Source: Nitrospinaceae bacterium
Lineage (GTDB): Bacteria > Nitrospinota > Nitrospinia > Nitrospinales > VA-1
Length of the DNA: 6,972 nt
Direction of reading: 5' to 3'
Assembly (NCBI GenBank): GCA_012961055.1
Contig: DUAA01000064.1
Span: 1-6,972, forward strand
A program made the translations under genes and the position numbers. Under the pieces are notes generated by a model. That model ran no database searches. It had not been told where the DNA came from and saw only the letters and a list, made by a program, of their open reading frames with translations. How positions within the stretch are numbered: position 1 is the stretch's first letter; every line of letters begins with the position of its first letter. Below are positions 1 to 6,152 of the stretch, piece by piece.

Positions 1-64
1 AAATCTAAAAATAGCTATACGAACAGCGGCCCAATTGTCTCAATCTACCCTATCTATGCAATGA
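1..64 (+). CDS. C-terminal fragment of an upstream gene, possibly PdxA
   Basis: In the frame starting at position 2, codons are open up to a TGA at 62-64 and give the tail NLKIAIRTAAQLSQSTLSMQ. The TGA overlaps the rsmA ATG (61-63) in an ATGA junction, the usual sign of a translationally coupled gene pair. The frame starting at 3 closes at once, and the frame starting at 1 is simply rsmA's own frame read upstream. The tail resembles the final helix of PdxA (4-hydroxythreonine-4-phosphate dehydrogenase, vitamin B6 synthesis), which often ends in a segment like 'slixAIrxAxxLa'. PdxA also neighbours rsmA/ksgA in many bacteria. Twenty residues are too few to be sure of the family; the coding call itself rests mainly on the overlap. 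Confidence 0.4.
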   Translation, partial: NLKIAIRTAAQLSQSTLSMQ

Positions 65-849
65 AGAAAAGGCCACTTGGGCAAAATTTTCTGATCGATT
101 CCAATATCGCTCAGAGCATAATCCAATTGTCTCATATCCAACCTGGCGAACCTGTGGTCGAAATAGGACCCGGGAAAGGCATTCTCACCCAGCTGTTAAT
201 CAAGCAGGCAGACTCGCTGACCACCATTGAGATCGACCCCAAGCTTTCTCGTGAACTTCAGAATCGTTTTAGCACAGTCACATCTTTTAAACTGATTGAG
301 GGCGATGCCGCAAAATTTGACTACGGTTCTCTGGGAAAAGGACTTAATATCGTTTCCAACCTTCCCTACTACGCGGCCACTCACATCATGAAAAAATTGA
401 TACATTTCCGTAGCTGTATCCGGTCCATGACATTGATGCTACAAAAAGAAGTGGTGGACCGATTAACAGCAAGACCAGGATCCCGAGCATATGGCTCGCT
501 CTCGGTCTATGTGCAATATTACTGCGAGGTTGAACGATTGCTCGAAATTCCCAATACCGCCTTTTCGCCCAGTCCAAAAGTTGATTCATCACTCATAAGT
601 CTGACCCCGCTCCTCCAACCCAGAGTGCAGGTGGAAGACCCAAAATTGTTTTTTAAAGTGGTGAATTCAGCATTTTTTCACAAAAGGAAAATACTAAAAA
701 ATAATTTAAAAGACTGGGAACATTTATTTGAGGAGGACAATGGACAGGCGCATTTAGCAGGAGTTGACCTCAACCGGCGAGGAGAAACCCTCTCGCTAAA
801 AGATTTTGCAGATATTGCCAACCATGTTCATACCCTGTCGGCCGCCTGA
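61..849 (+). CDS. rsmA: 16S rRNA dimethyladenosine methyltransferase RsmA (KsgA)
   Basis: RsmA uses S-adenosylmethionine to dimethylate two adjacent adenosines in the 3'-terminal hairpin of 16S rRNA, a late step and checkpoint in 30S assembly. The 262-residue product is close to the usual length (E. coli 273) and carries the family motifs in order: GQNFL (7-11), SAM-binding VEIGPGKG (33-40), acidic EID (57-59), GDA (81-83), the catalytic NLPYY (100-104), LQKEVVDRL near 128, AYGSLSV, FSPSPKVDS, and the C-terminal HKRKILKNNL. The ATG at 61 places GQNFL at the expected distance from the N-terminus. No Shine-Dalgarno is visible, but the start overlaps the stop of the upstream frame (ATGA), so translation is probably coupled. 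It looks intact. Confidence 0.96.
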   Translation: MKKRPLGQNFLIDSNIAQSIIQLSHIQPGEPVVEIGPGKGILTQLLIKQADSLTTIEIDPKLSRELQNRFSTVTSFKLIEGDAAKFDYGSLGKGLNIVSNLPYYAATHIMKKLIHFRSCIRSMTLMLQKEVVDRLTARPGSRAYGSLSVYVQYYCEVERLLEIPNTAFSPSPKVDSSLISLTPLLQPRVQVEDPKLFFKVVNSAFFHKRKILKNNLKDWEHLFEEDNGQAHLAGVDLNRRGETLSLKDFADIANHVHTLSAA

Positions 850-890
850 CCCATTAGGTCGCAGAGGCAATACGATTAAAGTGACTCTGA

Positions 891-905
891 AGTCTTATTA
901 AGACT
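891..905. repeat. Perfect 7-1-7 palindrome upstream of cobA-hemD
   Basis: AGTCTTA (891-897), one central T, then TAAGACT (899-905). The one-base centre cannot be a normal RNA loop, so a dimeric repressor or activator site is more likely than a terminator. It lies 41 bp before the next start codon and would sit between weak promoter-like elements (CTGAAG at 887-892 and ATTAAT at 910-915, 17-bp spacing). The regulatory role is inference only. Confidence 0.3.
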
Positions 906-945
906 ACTTATTAATGAATAACAACAAACTATCTTCCTTCAAGTT

Positions 946-2478
946 ATGACCAACATCAATAAAGGAAAAGTCGTTTTAATTGGCGCTGGGCCAGGCGATG
1001 TCGGCCTTCTAACTTTGAACGGCAAACATTGGTTGCAAAAAGCCGATGTCGTTCTATACGACCATCTGGTTAATCCTGAAATGATCCGCTTCACTAAAAA
1101 ATCAGCAGAGATGATCTATGTGGGCAAAAAAGGAGGTATTGCTTCCATGGAACAGGAACGGATCAATCGCCTGCTAATTAGCAAAGCCCATGAAGATAAA
1201 ATTGTAGTCCGTTTAAAAGGAGGTGATCCTTTTATTTTTGGACGTGGAGGGGAAGAGATTCAAGCTATTCAGGCGGCAGGAATCCCGTTCATCATTGTTC
1301 CCGGGGTAACCTCAGTAACTGGAGTTGCCGCCTATGTCGGCATCCCTCTCACACACCGCCATCTGTCTTCCACCCTTTCTATCATTACTGGAAGTAACGA
1401 GAAAAATCAGGGGGATATTCATATCGACTGGGAAAAAATAGCCTCTCGTTCCGGAACACTGGTTTTCCTCATGGGTGCTCGCAAGCTGCCCCAAATTGTC
1501 GAAAAACTCATTCACTTCGGTAAAAATCCGGATACTCCCATTGCCATAGTCCAATGGGGCACCACAGCACGGCAGAAAACCTGGATCGGTACACTAGGCA
1601 CCATAGTGGAAATTTCCGCTAAGGATAAAATTTTACCCCCGGCATTAACCATCATCGGAGAAGTCGTAAACCTGAAATCCACCATTGAATGGTATGAAAA
1701 ACTCCCTCTGTTCGGTAAAACTATTGTCGTTACTCGAAAAGGTGATCAGGCCAACTCCATGATTGATCGCCTGCACGAACTGGGCGCAGAGCCTTTCTTT
1801 TTCCCAGTGATTGAAACGATAGCCCCGGATGACTGGACCCCCCTGGATAATGCGCTTAAAACTCTTTCCAAGTATGATGGCCTGATATTCACCAGTGTAA
1901 ATGGGGTGCGATTTTTTGCCGAACGAATCAAGGCTGTGGAACAAGACATTCGTGAATTAAAAGGAGTTCGAATCTTTACTATCGGACCTAAAACCGCCGA
2001 AGCAGTTCGAGACCTAGGTATTCGTGTCGACGTTGTGCCCGAAAATTTTGTCGCTGAATCTCTGATCGCAAGCATGGAAAACATAAAAGGCCAACGGTTT
2101 CTTATACCCCGCGCTACCGTTGCCCGTGAAATCCTGCCTGAACAACTACGCAAAATGGGAGCAATAGTGGATGTTGCTCCGGCATATCAGACAGTCCTAC
2201 CATCCCAACCGGTAGATACTTTAGAAAAGAGGCTTAAAGAAGGAAGTATCGACGTCATCACCTTTACCTCCTCTTCCACCGTCACGAATTTTTTGACGCT
2301 CATCGGTAAAAAACTCCTCCCCGAGATTAAAAAAGTTACGATTGCCTGCATAGGTCCCATCACTGCGAAAACCGCCAGAGAGGCAGGATTAAATGTGAAA
2401 ATCATGCCAGAACAATACACCGTTTCATCCCTCATGGATGCCATTGAAAACTATTCCCTTGGCCGGGGAGGCAAATAG
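946..2478 (+). CDS. cobA-hemD: Fused uroporphyrinogen-III C-methyltransferase / uroporphyrinogen-III synthase (CobA-HemD)
   Basis: This bifunctional tetrapyrrole enzyme has 510 residues. The N-terminal half (about 8-245) is a SUMT/CobA SAM methyltransferase that converts uroporphyrinogen III to precorrin-2, the entry to siroheme, cobalamin and heme d1. Visible motifs are GAGPGDVGLLTLNG (13-26), YDHLV (38-42), VRLKGGDPFIFGRGGEE (88-104), VPGVTS (118-123) and GIPLTHR (132-138), followed by a TPIAIVQWGTTARQ segment. The C-terminal half (from about 257) is HemD, which closes hydroxymethylbilane to uroporphyrinogen III. It shows KTIVVTR near its start, IFTSVNGVRFF, IGPKTAEAVRDLGI, FTSSSTVTNFL and a repeated IGPITAKTAREAGL. 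Such fusions are well known and let one protein make and methylate uroporphyrinogen III. No Shine-Dalgarno is evident before ATG 946, but the start places the first beta strand correctly. Confidence 0.95.
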   Translation: MTNINKGKVVLIGAGPGDVGLLTLNGKHWLQKADVVLYDHLVNPEMIRFTKKSAEMIYVGKKGGIASMEQERINRLLISKAHEDKIVVRLKGGDPFIFGRGGEEIQAIQAAGIPFIIVPGVTSVTGVAAYVGIPLTHRHLSSTLSIITGSNEKNQGDIHIDWEKIASRSGTLVFLMGARKLPQIVEKLIHFGKNPDTPIAIVQWGTTARQKTWIGTLGTIVEISAKDKILPPALTIIGEVVNLKSTIEWYEKLPLFGKTIVVTRKGDQANSMIDRLHELGAEPFFFPVIETIAPDDWTPLDNALKTLSKYDGLIFTSVNGVRFFAERIKAVEQDIRELKGVRIFTIGPKTAEAVRDLGIRVDVVPENFVAESLIASMENIKGQRFLIPRATVAREILPEQLRKMGAIVDVAPAYQTVLPSQPVDTLEKRLKEGSIDVITFTSSSTVTNFLTLIGKKLLPEIKKVTIACIGPITAKTAREAGLNVKIMPEQYTVSSLMDAIENYSLGRGGK

Positions 2479-2559
2479 CAGAGACTCTTTGAATCTCGGC
2501 AGGCTTTGGCAGCTAGAAATAGTTATTGCAGTTGACACAGCGTAACGCTTGGCCTAGCG

Positions 2560-2572
2560 GGTGGTTGCCACC
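2560..2572. repeat. Inverted repeat overlapping the -35 box
   Basis: GGTGG (2560-2564), TTG, CCACC (2568-2572) form a perfect 5-3-5 inverted repeat. It covers the start and most of the TTGCCA -35 element. A second short palindrome, AGCGT-A-ACGCT (2539-2549), lies just upstream. Both could be operator half-sites for a regulator of the operon, though short G+C-rich repeats can also arise by chance. Confidence 0.35.
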
Positions 2573-2593
2573 AATACAGGTAACGAGTATAAT
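2565..2593 (+). promoter_or_regulatory. Sigma-70-type promoter of the parvulin-VOC-mqnC operon
   Basis: TTGCCA (2565-2570) and a perfect TATAAT (2588-2593) are separated by exactly 17 bp. Transcription should start near 2600 and leave a leader of about 50 nt before the ATG at 2650. The -10 box is flanked by a small inverted repeat (CGAG at 2584-2587, CTCG at 2595-2598), and the -35 box lies in another (2560-2572). This is the closest match to consensus that I see in the window. Confidence 0.7.
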
Positions 2594-2649
2594 GCTCGCA
2601 TGCATGATCAACCCATTTACCAATAACCCTGCAGGACGGGAAAACCAAT

Positions 2650-3024
2650 ATGTCAATACGATCTATTAGAGTCAGCCATATAGTTTTGAGCACCGAAGAC
2701 CTTGCCAAAGTGCTTCTTGATCACCTAAAAGAGGATGAGTATAAAGACCGTGAGATGCTGTTTAAAGTTTTTGCTAAAATGGCAAAAAAATACAGTGCCT
2801 GCGGAACCCGTCATAAAGGCGGTGATCTTGGGTTTCTCGAACATAACACCTCTGCCCCTGAGTTGGAAAAAGCTGCTATGGCAGCTCCGGTGGGTGAAGC
2901 TTGCGGCCCCATCAAAAGCAAATTTGGTTACCACATTTTTGTCGTGACCGACGAAGAAGAAATGGTAGATAAGGGCATTGATGGCCTGAATTCATCGATG
3001 GCCTCGGGCCCCGGCACCCTTTAA
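2650..3024 (+). CDS. Small cytoplasmic parvulin-type peptidyl-prolyl isomerase (PpiC-like)
   Basis: This 124-residue protein consists of a single rotamase domain. Such enzymes catalyse cis-trans isomerisation of peptide bonds preceding proline and assist protein folding. Parvulin landmarks are VSHIVL with His10, YSACGTRHKGGDLGF (48-62, Cys51 aligning with the conserved active-site cysteine), the 'PVGEACGPIKSKFGYHIF' block (80-97) and His95, the second histidine of the conserved pair. There is no signal peptide or membrane segment, unlike SurA or PrsA, so it should act in the cytoplasm. It is longer than E. coli PpiC (93 residues) because of an extended first helix and a tail of about 20 residues (105-124) rich in Gly and Ser. 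AGGACGGG at 2633-2640 is a usable ribosome-binding site. It is the first gene of the operon, 9 nt before the VOC gene. Confidence 0.88.
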   Translation: MSIRSIRVSHIVLSTEDLAKVLLDHLKEDEYKDREMLFKVFAKMAKKYSACGTRHKGGDLGFLEHNTSAPELEKAAMAAPVGEACGPIKSKFGYHIFVVTDEEEMVDKGIDGLNSSMASGPGTL

Positions 3025-3033
3025 CTTTTAGAT

Positions 3034-3432
3034 ATGCAACTCAAAGGTATTCACCACATCGCTCTAAATGTTACAGATTTAGATCGCGCCGAGCGTTTTT
3101 ACACAGATGTACTCGGTTTCAGCGTCGCCCACCGGTTTTCCAAAGGGTTAAGGCATCTTATGCTCGATACAGGCAACTCTTATCTTGCACTGTTTGAGAC
3201 TCCCAATCTGGACATGAAATCATCTCTCGAGCAACTTAGTGAAAAAGGTTATATGCATTTCGCTTTTGAAACTGATCCTGAGGAATTTATTAAAATCATT
3301 GATGAACTTAAAAATAAAAATGTGAACATCGACTGTGGCCCAGTAGTACGCGGCGAAGGAGAATCTATTTATTTCACCGACCCAGACCAGAACCACCTTG
3401 AAATCCGTTGCAATGCCCTTACGGAATCATGA
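3034..3432 (+). CDS. VOC family (glyoxalase-fold) protein
   Basis: This 132-residue vicinal-oxygen-chelate protein contains two beta-alpha-beta-beta-beta modules. The first opens with IHHIALNVTDLDRAERFYTDVLGF (6-29). The second has MHFAFE near 75 and ends in YFTDPDQNHLEIR (113-125). The likely metal ligands are His8, His75 and Glu123, with Glu55 a possible fourth, so it is probably an active metalloenzyme. Known family members include glyoxalase I, methylmalonyl-CoA epimerase, extradiol dioxygenases and fosfomycin-resistance enzymes. The sequence alone does not identify the substrate. No Shine-Dalgarno is seen. It begins 9 nt after the parvulin gene, and its stop overlaps the mqnC start by 4 nt, so expression is tied to menaquinone synthesis. 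A role in that pathway or in detoxifying a by-product is inference. Confidence 0.88.
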   Translation: MQLKGIHHIALNVTDLDRAERFYTDVLGFSVAHRFSKGLRHLMLDTGNSYLALFETPNLDMKSSLEQLSEKGYMHFAFETDPEEFIKIIDELKNKNVNIDCGPVVRGEGESIYFTDPDQNHLEIRCNALTES

Positions 3433-4499
3433 TTGAAACCATCCTCGAAAAAGCCCTTGCTGGCTATAGAATCAATCCCAAGGAAGCACTTGACCTGTTT
3501 TCCACAACAGATATCCTGCTACTCGGAAACGTTGCTTCAAGATTGGCCCGGAAAAAAAGAACGGATAAAACCATCACCTATATCGTAGACCGTAATATCA
3601 ATTACACCAATGTCTGCGTTACAGACTGCTCTTTCTGCGCATTTTATCGTAAGGAGTCGGACAACGACTCGTATGTCTTGCCCTTTGAAACCATAGCCCA
3701 AAAAATTGAAGAAACTGTAGAAGCGGGTGGTAATCAGATTTTATTGCAAGGCGGGCATCATCAAAATTTAAAGATCGATTATTTTGAAGACTTATTTCAA
3801 AAAATTAAAAATCGTTTTGGTATTCAACTCCATGCCTTGTCCCCCTCCGAAATAATTCATACCAGCCGAATATCCAAAATCTCGCTGGATGAAACTCTAA
3901 TACGGCTTAAAAAGGCAGGACTGGACTCCATACCAGGCGGTGGAGCGGAGATTCTGGTTGAACGAGTACGCAAAATCATCAGTCCAAAAAAATCGACATC
4001 GGATGAATGGTTGGAAGTCATGGAACACGCCCACGGCATGGGCATCCCCACCACAGCAACCATGATGTTTGGTCATGTGGAAACTCTTGAAGAGCGCATC
4101 GAACATCTTGCACGACTTAGAGAGTTACAAGATAAAACTCAAGGCTTTACGGCCTTCATTGCCTGGGGTTTTCAGCCGGGAAATACGCAATTACAAGGCG
4201 ACACCAATATTAAAACCTCCGTGACAGGATTCGAATATCTCAAGACCCTTGCCATTAGCCGGATATTCCTCGACAACTTCAATAACCTGCAATCTTCATG
4301 GGTGACGCAAGGGCCAAAAATAGGCCAAGTATCGCTATATTACGGGGCCAATGATATGGGAAGTACCATGATGGAAGAAAACGTGGTCGCTGCTGCAGGA
4401 ACGGTCTATAGCATGGATGAGGAAGAAATCCGGCGGCTCATTACCGACAGCGGCTTTGTTCCCCAGCGCCGCAATATGAAGTACGAGTACATCCACTAG
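3429..4499 (+). CDS. mqnC: Cyclic dehypoxanthine futalosine synthase MqnC (radical SAM)
   Basis: MqnC is the radical SAM enzyme of the futalosine menaquinone pathway that cyclises dehypoxanthine futalosine to its spiro cyclic form. From the ATG at 3429 it has 356 residues. The [4Fe-4S] motif CVTDCSFC (Cys63, Cys67, Cys70) follows the family signature DRNINYTN (54-61). Other diagnostic blocks are NQILLQGGHH, HALSPSEI, GLDSIPGGGAEIL, TTATMMFGHVET, GFTAFIAWGFQP, SSWVTQGPKIGQ and GSTMMEENVV, which distinguish it from the paralogue MqnE. An ATG at 3408 in the same frame exists but lies inside the VOC gene. The ATG at 3429 overlaps the VOC stop as ATGA and gives the normal N-terminus, so I chose it. 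Translation is probably coupled. No other mqn gene is in the window. Confidence 0.95.
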   Translation: MIETILEKALAGYRINPKEALDLFSTTDILLLGNVASRLARKKRTDKTITYIVDRNINYTNVCVTDCSFCAFYRKESDNDSYVLPFETIAQKIEETVEAGGNQILLQGGHHQNLKIDYFEDLFQKIKNRFGIQLHALSPSEIIHTSRISKISLDETLIRLKKAGLDSIPGGGAEILVERVRKIISPKKSTSDEWLEVMEHAHGMGIPTTATMMFGHVETLEERIEHLARLRELQDKTQGFTAFIAWGFQPGNTQLQGDTNIKTSVTGFEYLKTLAISRIFLDNFNNLQSSWVTQGPKIGQVSLYYGANDMGSTMMEENVVAAAGTVYSMDEEEIRRLITDSGFVPQRRNMKYEYIH

Positions 4500-4585
4500 T
4501 ATTTTTGGCACAACCAGAAAGAACAAAAGCTATTCCTTCCGCTATCATTACTTATTTTAACGCTGCCGGGAAAACATTCATAGAT

Positions 4586-5842
4586 TTACTCAAATATTTT
4601 AAGGACCAGCGCCGAGTTTTTTGAACCGAACGAAATGCAATTACTCACCGCAACCTTTAACTTACCTTCTCTTCCTACATTAGCAATATAATCCATATCG
4701 CATTCTGGGTCAGGGGTTTCCATATTGATGGTGGGAGTCATGAACCCGTTTTTTAGAGAGAGTGCTGAAACGGTCACCCCCAGCGCCCCAGATGCCCCTT
4801 GCGGATGCCCTACCATGGATTTTGTAGAACTGCACGGAATGTTCATGGCATGGCTGTTGAAGGTCTTCTTGACCGCCAGCGTTTCTACTTTGTCATTGAT
4901 CAATGTCGACGTTCCGTGGAAATTGATATAACCCACTTCATCTTTATTCACTTGCGCATCACGCAAGGCAAGGTTCATTGCTCTTGAAGATTGTTTTCCG
5001 TCCGGCATCATGGCTACCCTATGAAACGCATCGCAAGTTGTGCCATATCCCAGAATTTCAGCAATTATTTCCGCTCCTCGCGCCTTGGCATGTTCCAGTT
5101 CTTCGAGGATGATCATCCAGGAACCTTCCGCCAAAACAAACCCTTCACGGTCCCGGTTAAAGGGACGTGATCCGCGTGTTGGAGAATCATTAAAATGTAC
5201 CGGATTGACTTTCATTCTTTCAAACCCCTGCATCATTGCAGGGGTGATACAAGACTCCACACCGCCGGATATAAACCAGTCTTCCTGACCAAATCGAATG
5301 GTATTGAAAGCATAGCCCAAAGCATCGGTGGAGCTGGTACATCCATTGGACATCACATGGCTTCTTCCTTGGAGCCCAAAATACATGGAGATTTCGCTGG
5401 AAAGCATGCCCACCAAAGAATTGGAGATTGCATAAGGACTAATTTTATGTTTCTGCTTTGAGAAAAAAATCTCAAACTGTTTTTCTGAATAATCGAACCC
5501 GGAACCCCCACTTCCGATCAAAACCCCCAGCCCTTCAAATTCCTCTTCAGAAAAAGTAGAAAGATCAATTCCTGCATGAGTCAAAGCTTCCTGAGTAGCT
5601 GCGACAGCAAGCGGAATTGAACGCGGCAGTTTTTTTAGATCCGATGCAGAAAAGAATTGGGAAGGATCCAATCCGGTCACTTCGCCTGCGATCTGGCAAG
5701 CGAGGTTTGAAGGATCAAAGTTAGTAATGCGGTCAATGCCACTGACCCCCTTGCACGTGTTTTCCCAAAAATTTTTTAGCCCGATGCCATTCGGACTCAC
5801 TGCTCCAAGACCGGTAATTACTACTCTGCGTTGCATAGACAT
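4586..5842 (-). CDS. Beta-ketoacyl-ACP synthase (FabF/KS-alpha-like)
   Basis: This 418-residue thiolase-fold condensing enzyme performs decarboxylative Claisen condensation of a malonyl-ACP unit onto an enzyme-bound acyl chain. The full catalytic set is present: nucleophile Cys168 in SNGCTSSTDALGYA, His309 in NFHGTSTLINDKVET, Lys341 in STKSM and His346 in VGHPQGASGA. Other family blocks are VVITGLGAVSPNG at the N-terminus, RPFNRDREGFVLAEG and the terminal SFGSKNSALVL. The GCTS-x-x-DA-x-GYA context and GFVLAEG...ARGA stretch resemble KS-alpha subunits of type II polyketide systems more than housekeeping FabF. No acpP, fabG or chain-length-factor gene is adjacent, so its product is unknown. Translation could begin at Met1 (5842) or Met3 (5836); neither has a Shine-Dalgarno. 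It is convergent with mqnC, and I see no clear terminator in the 86 bp between them. Confidence 0.9.
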   Translation of the reverse strand: MSMQRRVVITGLGAVSPNGIGLKNFWENTCKGVSGIDRITNFDPSNLACQIAGEVTGLDPSQFFSASDLKKLPRSIPLAVAATQEALTHAGIDLSTFSEEEFEGLGVLIGSGGSGFDYSEKQFEIFFSKQKHKISPYAISNSLVGMLSSEISMYFGLQGRSHVMSNGCTSSTDALGYAFNTIRFGQEDWFISGGVESCITPAMMQGFERMKVNPVHFNDSPTRGSRPFNRDREGFVLAEGSWMIILEELEHAKARGAEIIAEILGYGTTCDAFHRVAMMPDGKQSSRAMNLALRDAQVNKDEVGYINFHGTSTLINDKVETLAVKKTFNSHAMNIPCSSTKSMVGHPQGASGALGVTVSALSLKNGFMTPTINMETPDPECDMDYIANVGREGKLKVAVSNCISFGSKNSALVLKIFE

Positions 5843-5891
5843 GAATTAAGTATATTAAGTTTAATGAAGGGCTGGTAAAACTGGTGATTTT

Positions 5892-5920
5892 AATATCCTT
5901 CAATCGCCACCTTTACTCAA
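5892..5920 (-). promoter_or_regulatory. Possible promoter of the ketosynthase gene
   Basis: Read on the minus strand, TTGAGT (5920 to 5915) and GATATT (5897 to 5892) are spaced by 17 bp, and each matches the sigma-70 consensus at 4 of 6 positions. Transcription would start near 5885 and leave a leader of about 43 nt. An alternative -10-like TATACT lies at 5854-5849, so close to the ATG that it would give an almost leaderless mRNA. Both are tentative. Confidence 0.3.
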
Positions 5921-5959
5921 CGGAAAACTTCTACCCTCGGTCGCTGTATGTGCTTGGCT

Positions 5960-6152
5960 AAAGGCCATAATTGGATTTTAGAGAAGTCCCTGCATTATGG
6001 TAACATAAGGCTGCCTGAACAGGGCAACGATGCTCGCTCACCAATATGGCAAGCCAAATATATTCGCAAAAACCTGCAAAGGTCTGCGACAACGTTTTGC
6101 CGCCGGGTCCACTCGGTCCGTTCATCAACGCTTTCCAACTACTGAGGCCTTT
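5960..6152 (-). ncRNA. ssrS: Candidate 6S RNA (RNA polymerase regulator)
   Basis: This gene-free stretch folds, as minus-strand RNA, into a rod of about 193 nt, the size of 6S RNA (E. coli 184). The closing stem pairs 6146-6152 with 5960-5966 (7 perfect pairs), 6134-6140 with 5969-5975, and 6120-6131 with 5992-6004 (11 pairs with two bulges). A large asymmetric bubble follows, then 6097-6101 with 6048-6052 and an apical hairpin at 6064-6089. Three G-U wobbles in these stems pair only in the minus-strand transcript. The 3' side of the bubble has UGGUGAGC, a small hairpin (6012-6026) and AGCCUUA, the order I recall from proteobacterial 6S RNA. 6S RNA mimics an open promoter, binds sigma-70 holoenzyme and templates short product RNAs. 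A TACAAT (6190 to 6185) might be a -10, which would imply 5' processing. No intrinsic terminator is obvious. The identification is from memory and structure, not a covariance search. Confidence 0.62.
6144..6147 (+). promoter_or_regulatory. Ribosome-binding site supporting the nagZ TTG start
   Basis: GAGG ends 4 nt before the TTG at 6152. The spacing is short, but this is the only Shine-Dalgarno-like sequence near the beginning of the frame, and it supports the TTG over the downstream ATG at 6182. It lies inside the segment that, on the opposite strand, forms the closing stem of the candidate 6S RNA. Confidence 0.4.

Noticed and set aside
848..860. GACC-CATTA-GGTC hairpin after rsmA as a terminator
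   Set aside because: A four-base-pair stem without a following T run is too weak to call.
2532..2537. Perfect TTGACA hexamer as a second -35 box
   Set aside because: No acceptable -10 element lies 16-18 bp downstream (TAGCGG at 17); the TTGCCA/TATAAT pair further on is far better.
2725..2947. Overlapping frames on both strands inside the parvulin gene
   Set aside because: They lack motifs and start signals and are out-of-frame shadows of a well-supported gene.
3408..3428. Upstream ATG at 3408 as mqnC start
   Set aside because: It would extend mqnC into the VOC gene by seven non-conserved codons; the ATG at 3429 makes a classic ATGA overlap and fits the family N-terminus.
4500..4585. Bidirectional terminator between mqnC and the ketosynthase gene
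   Set aside because: I found only direct GCTAT repeats and A/T runs, with no convincing stem followed by a T tract on either strand.
5948..6145. Plus-strand open frame of 65 codons between the ketosynthase and nagZ
   Set aside because: No ribosome-binding site, no recognisable motif, and it covers almost exactly the region that folds as a structured RNA on the other strand.
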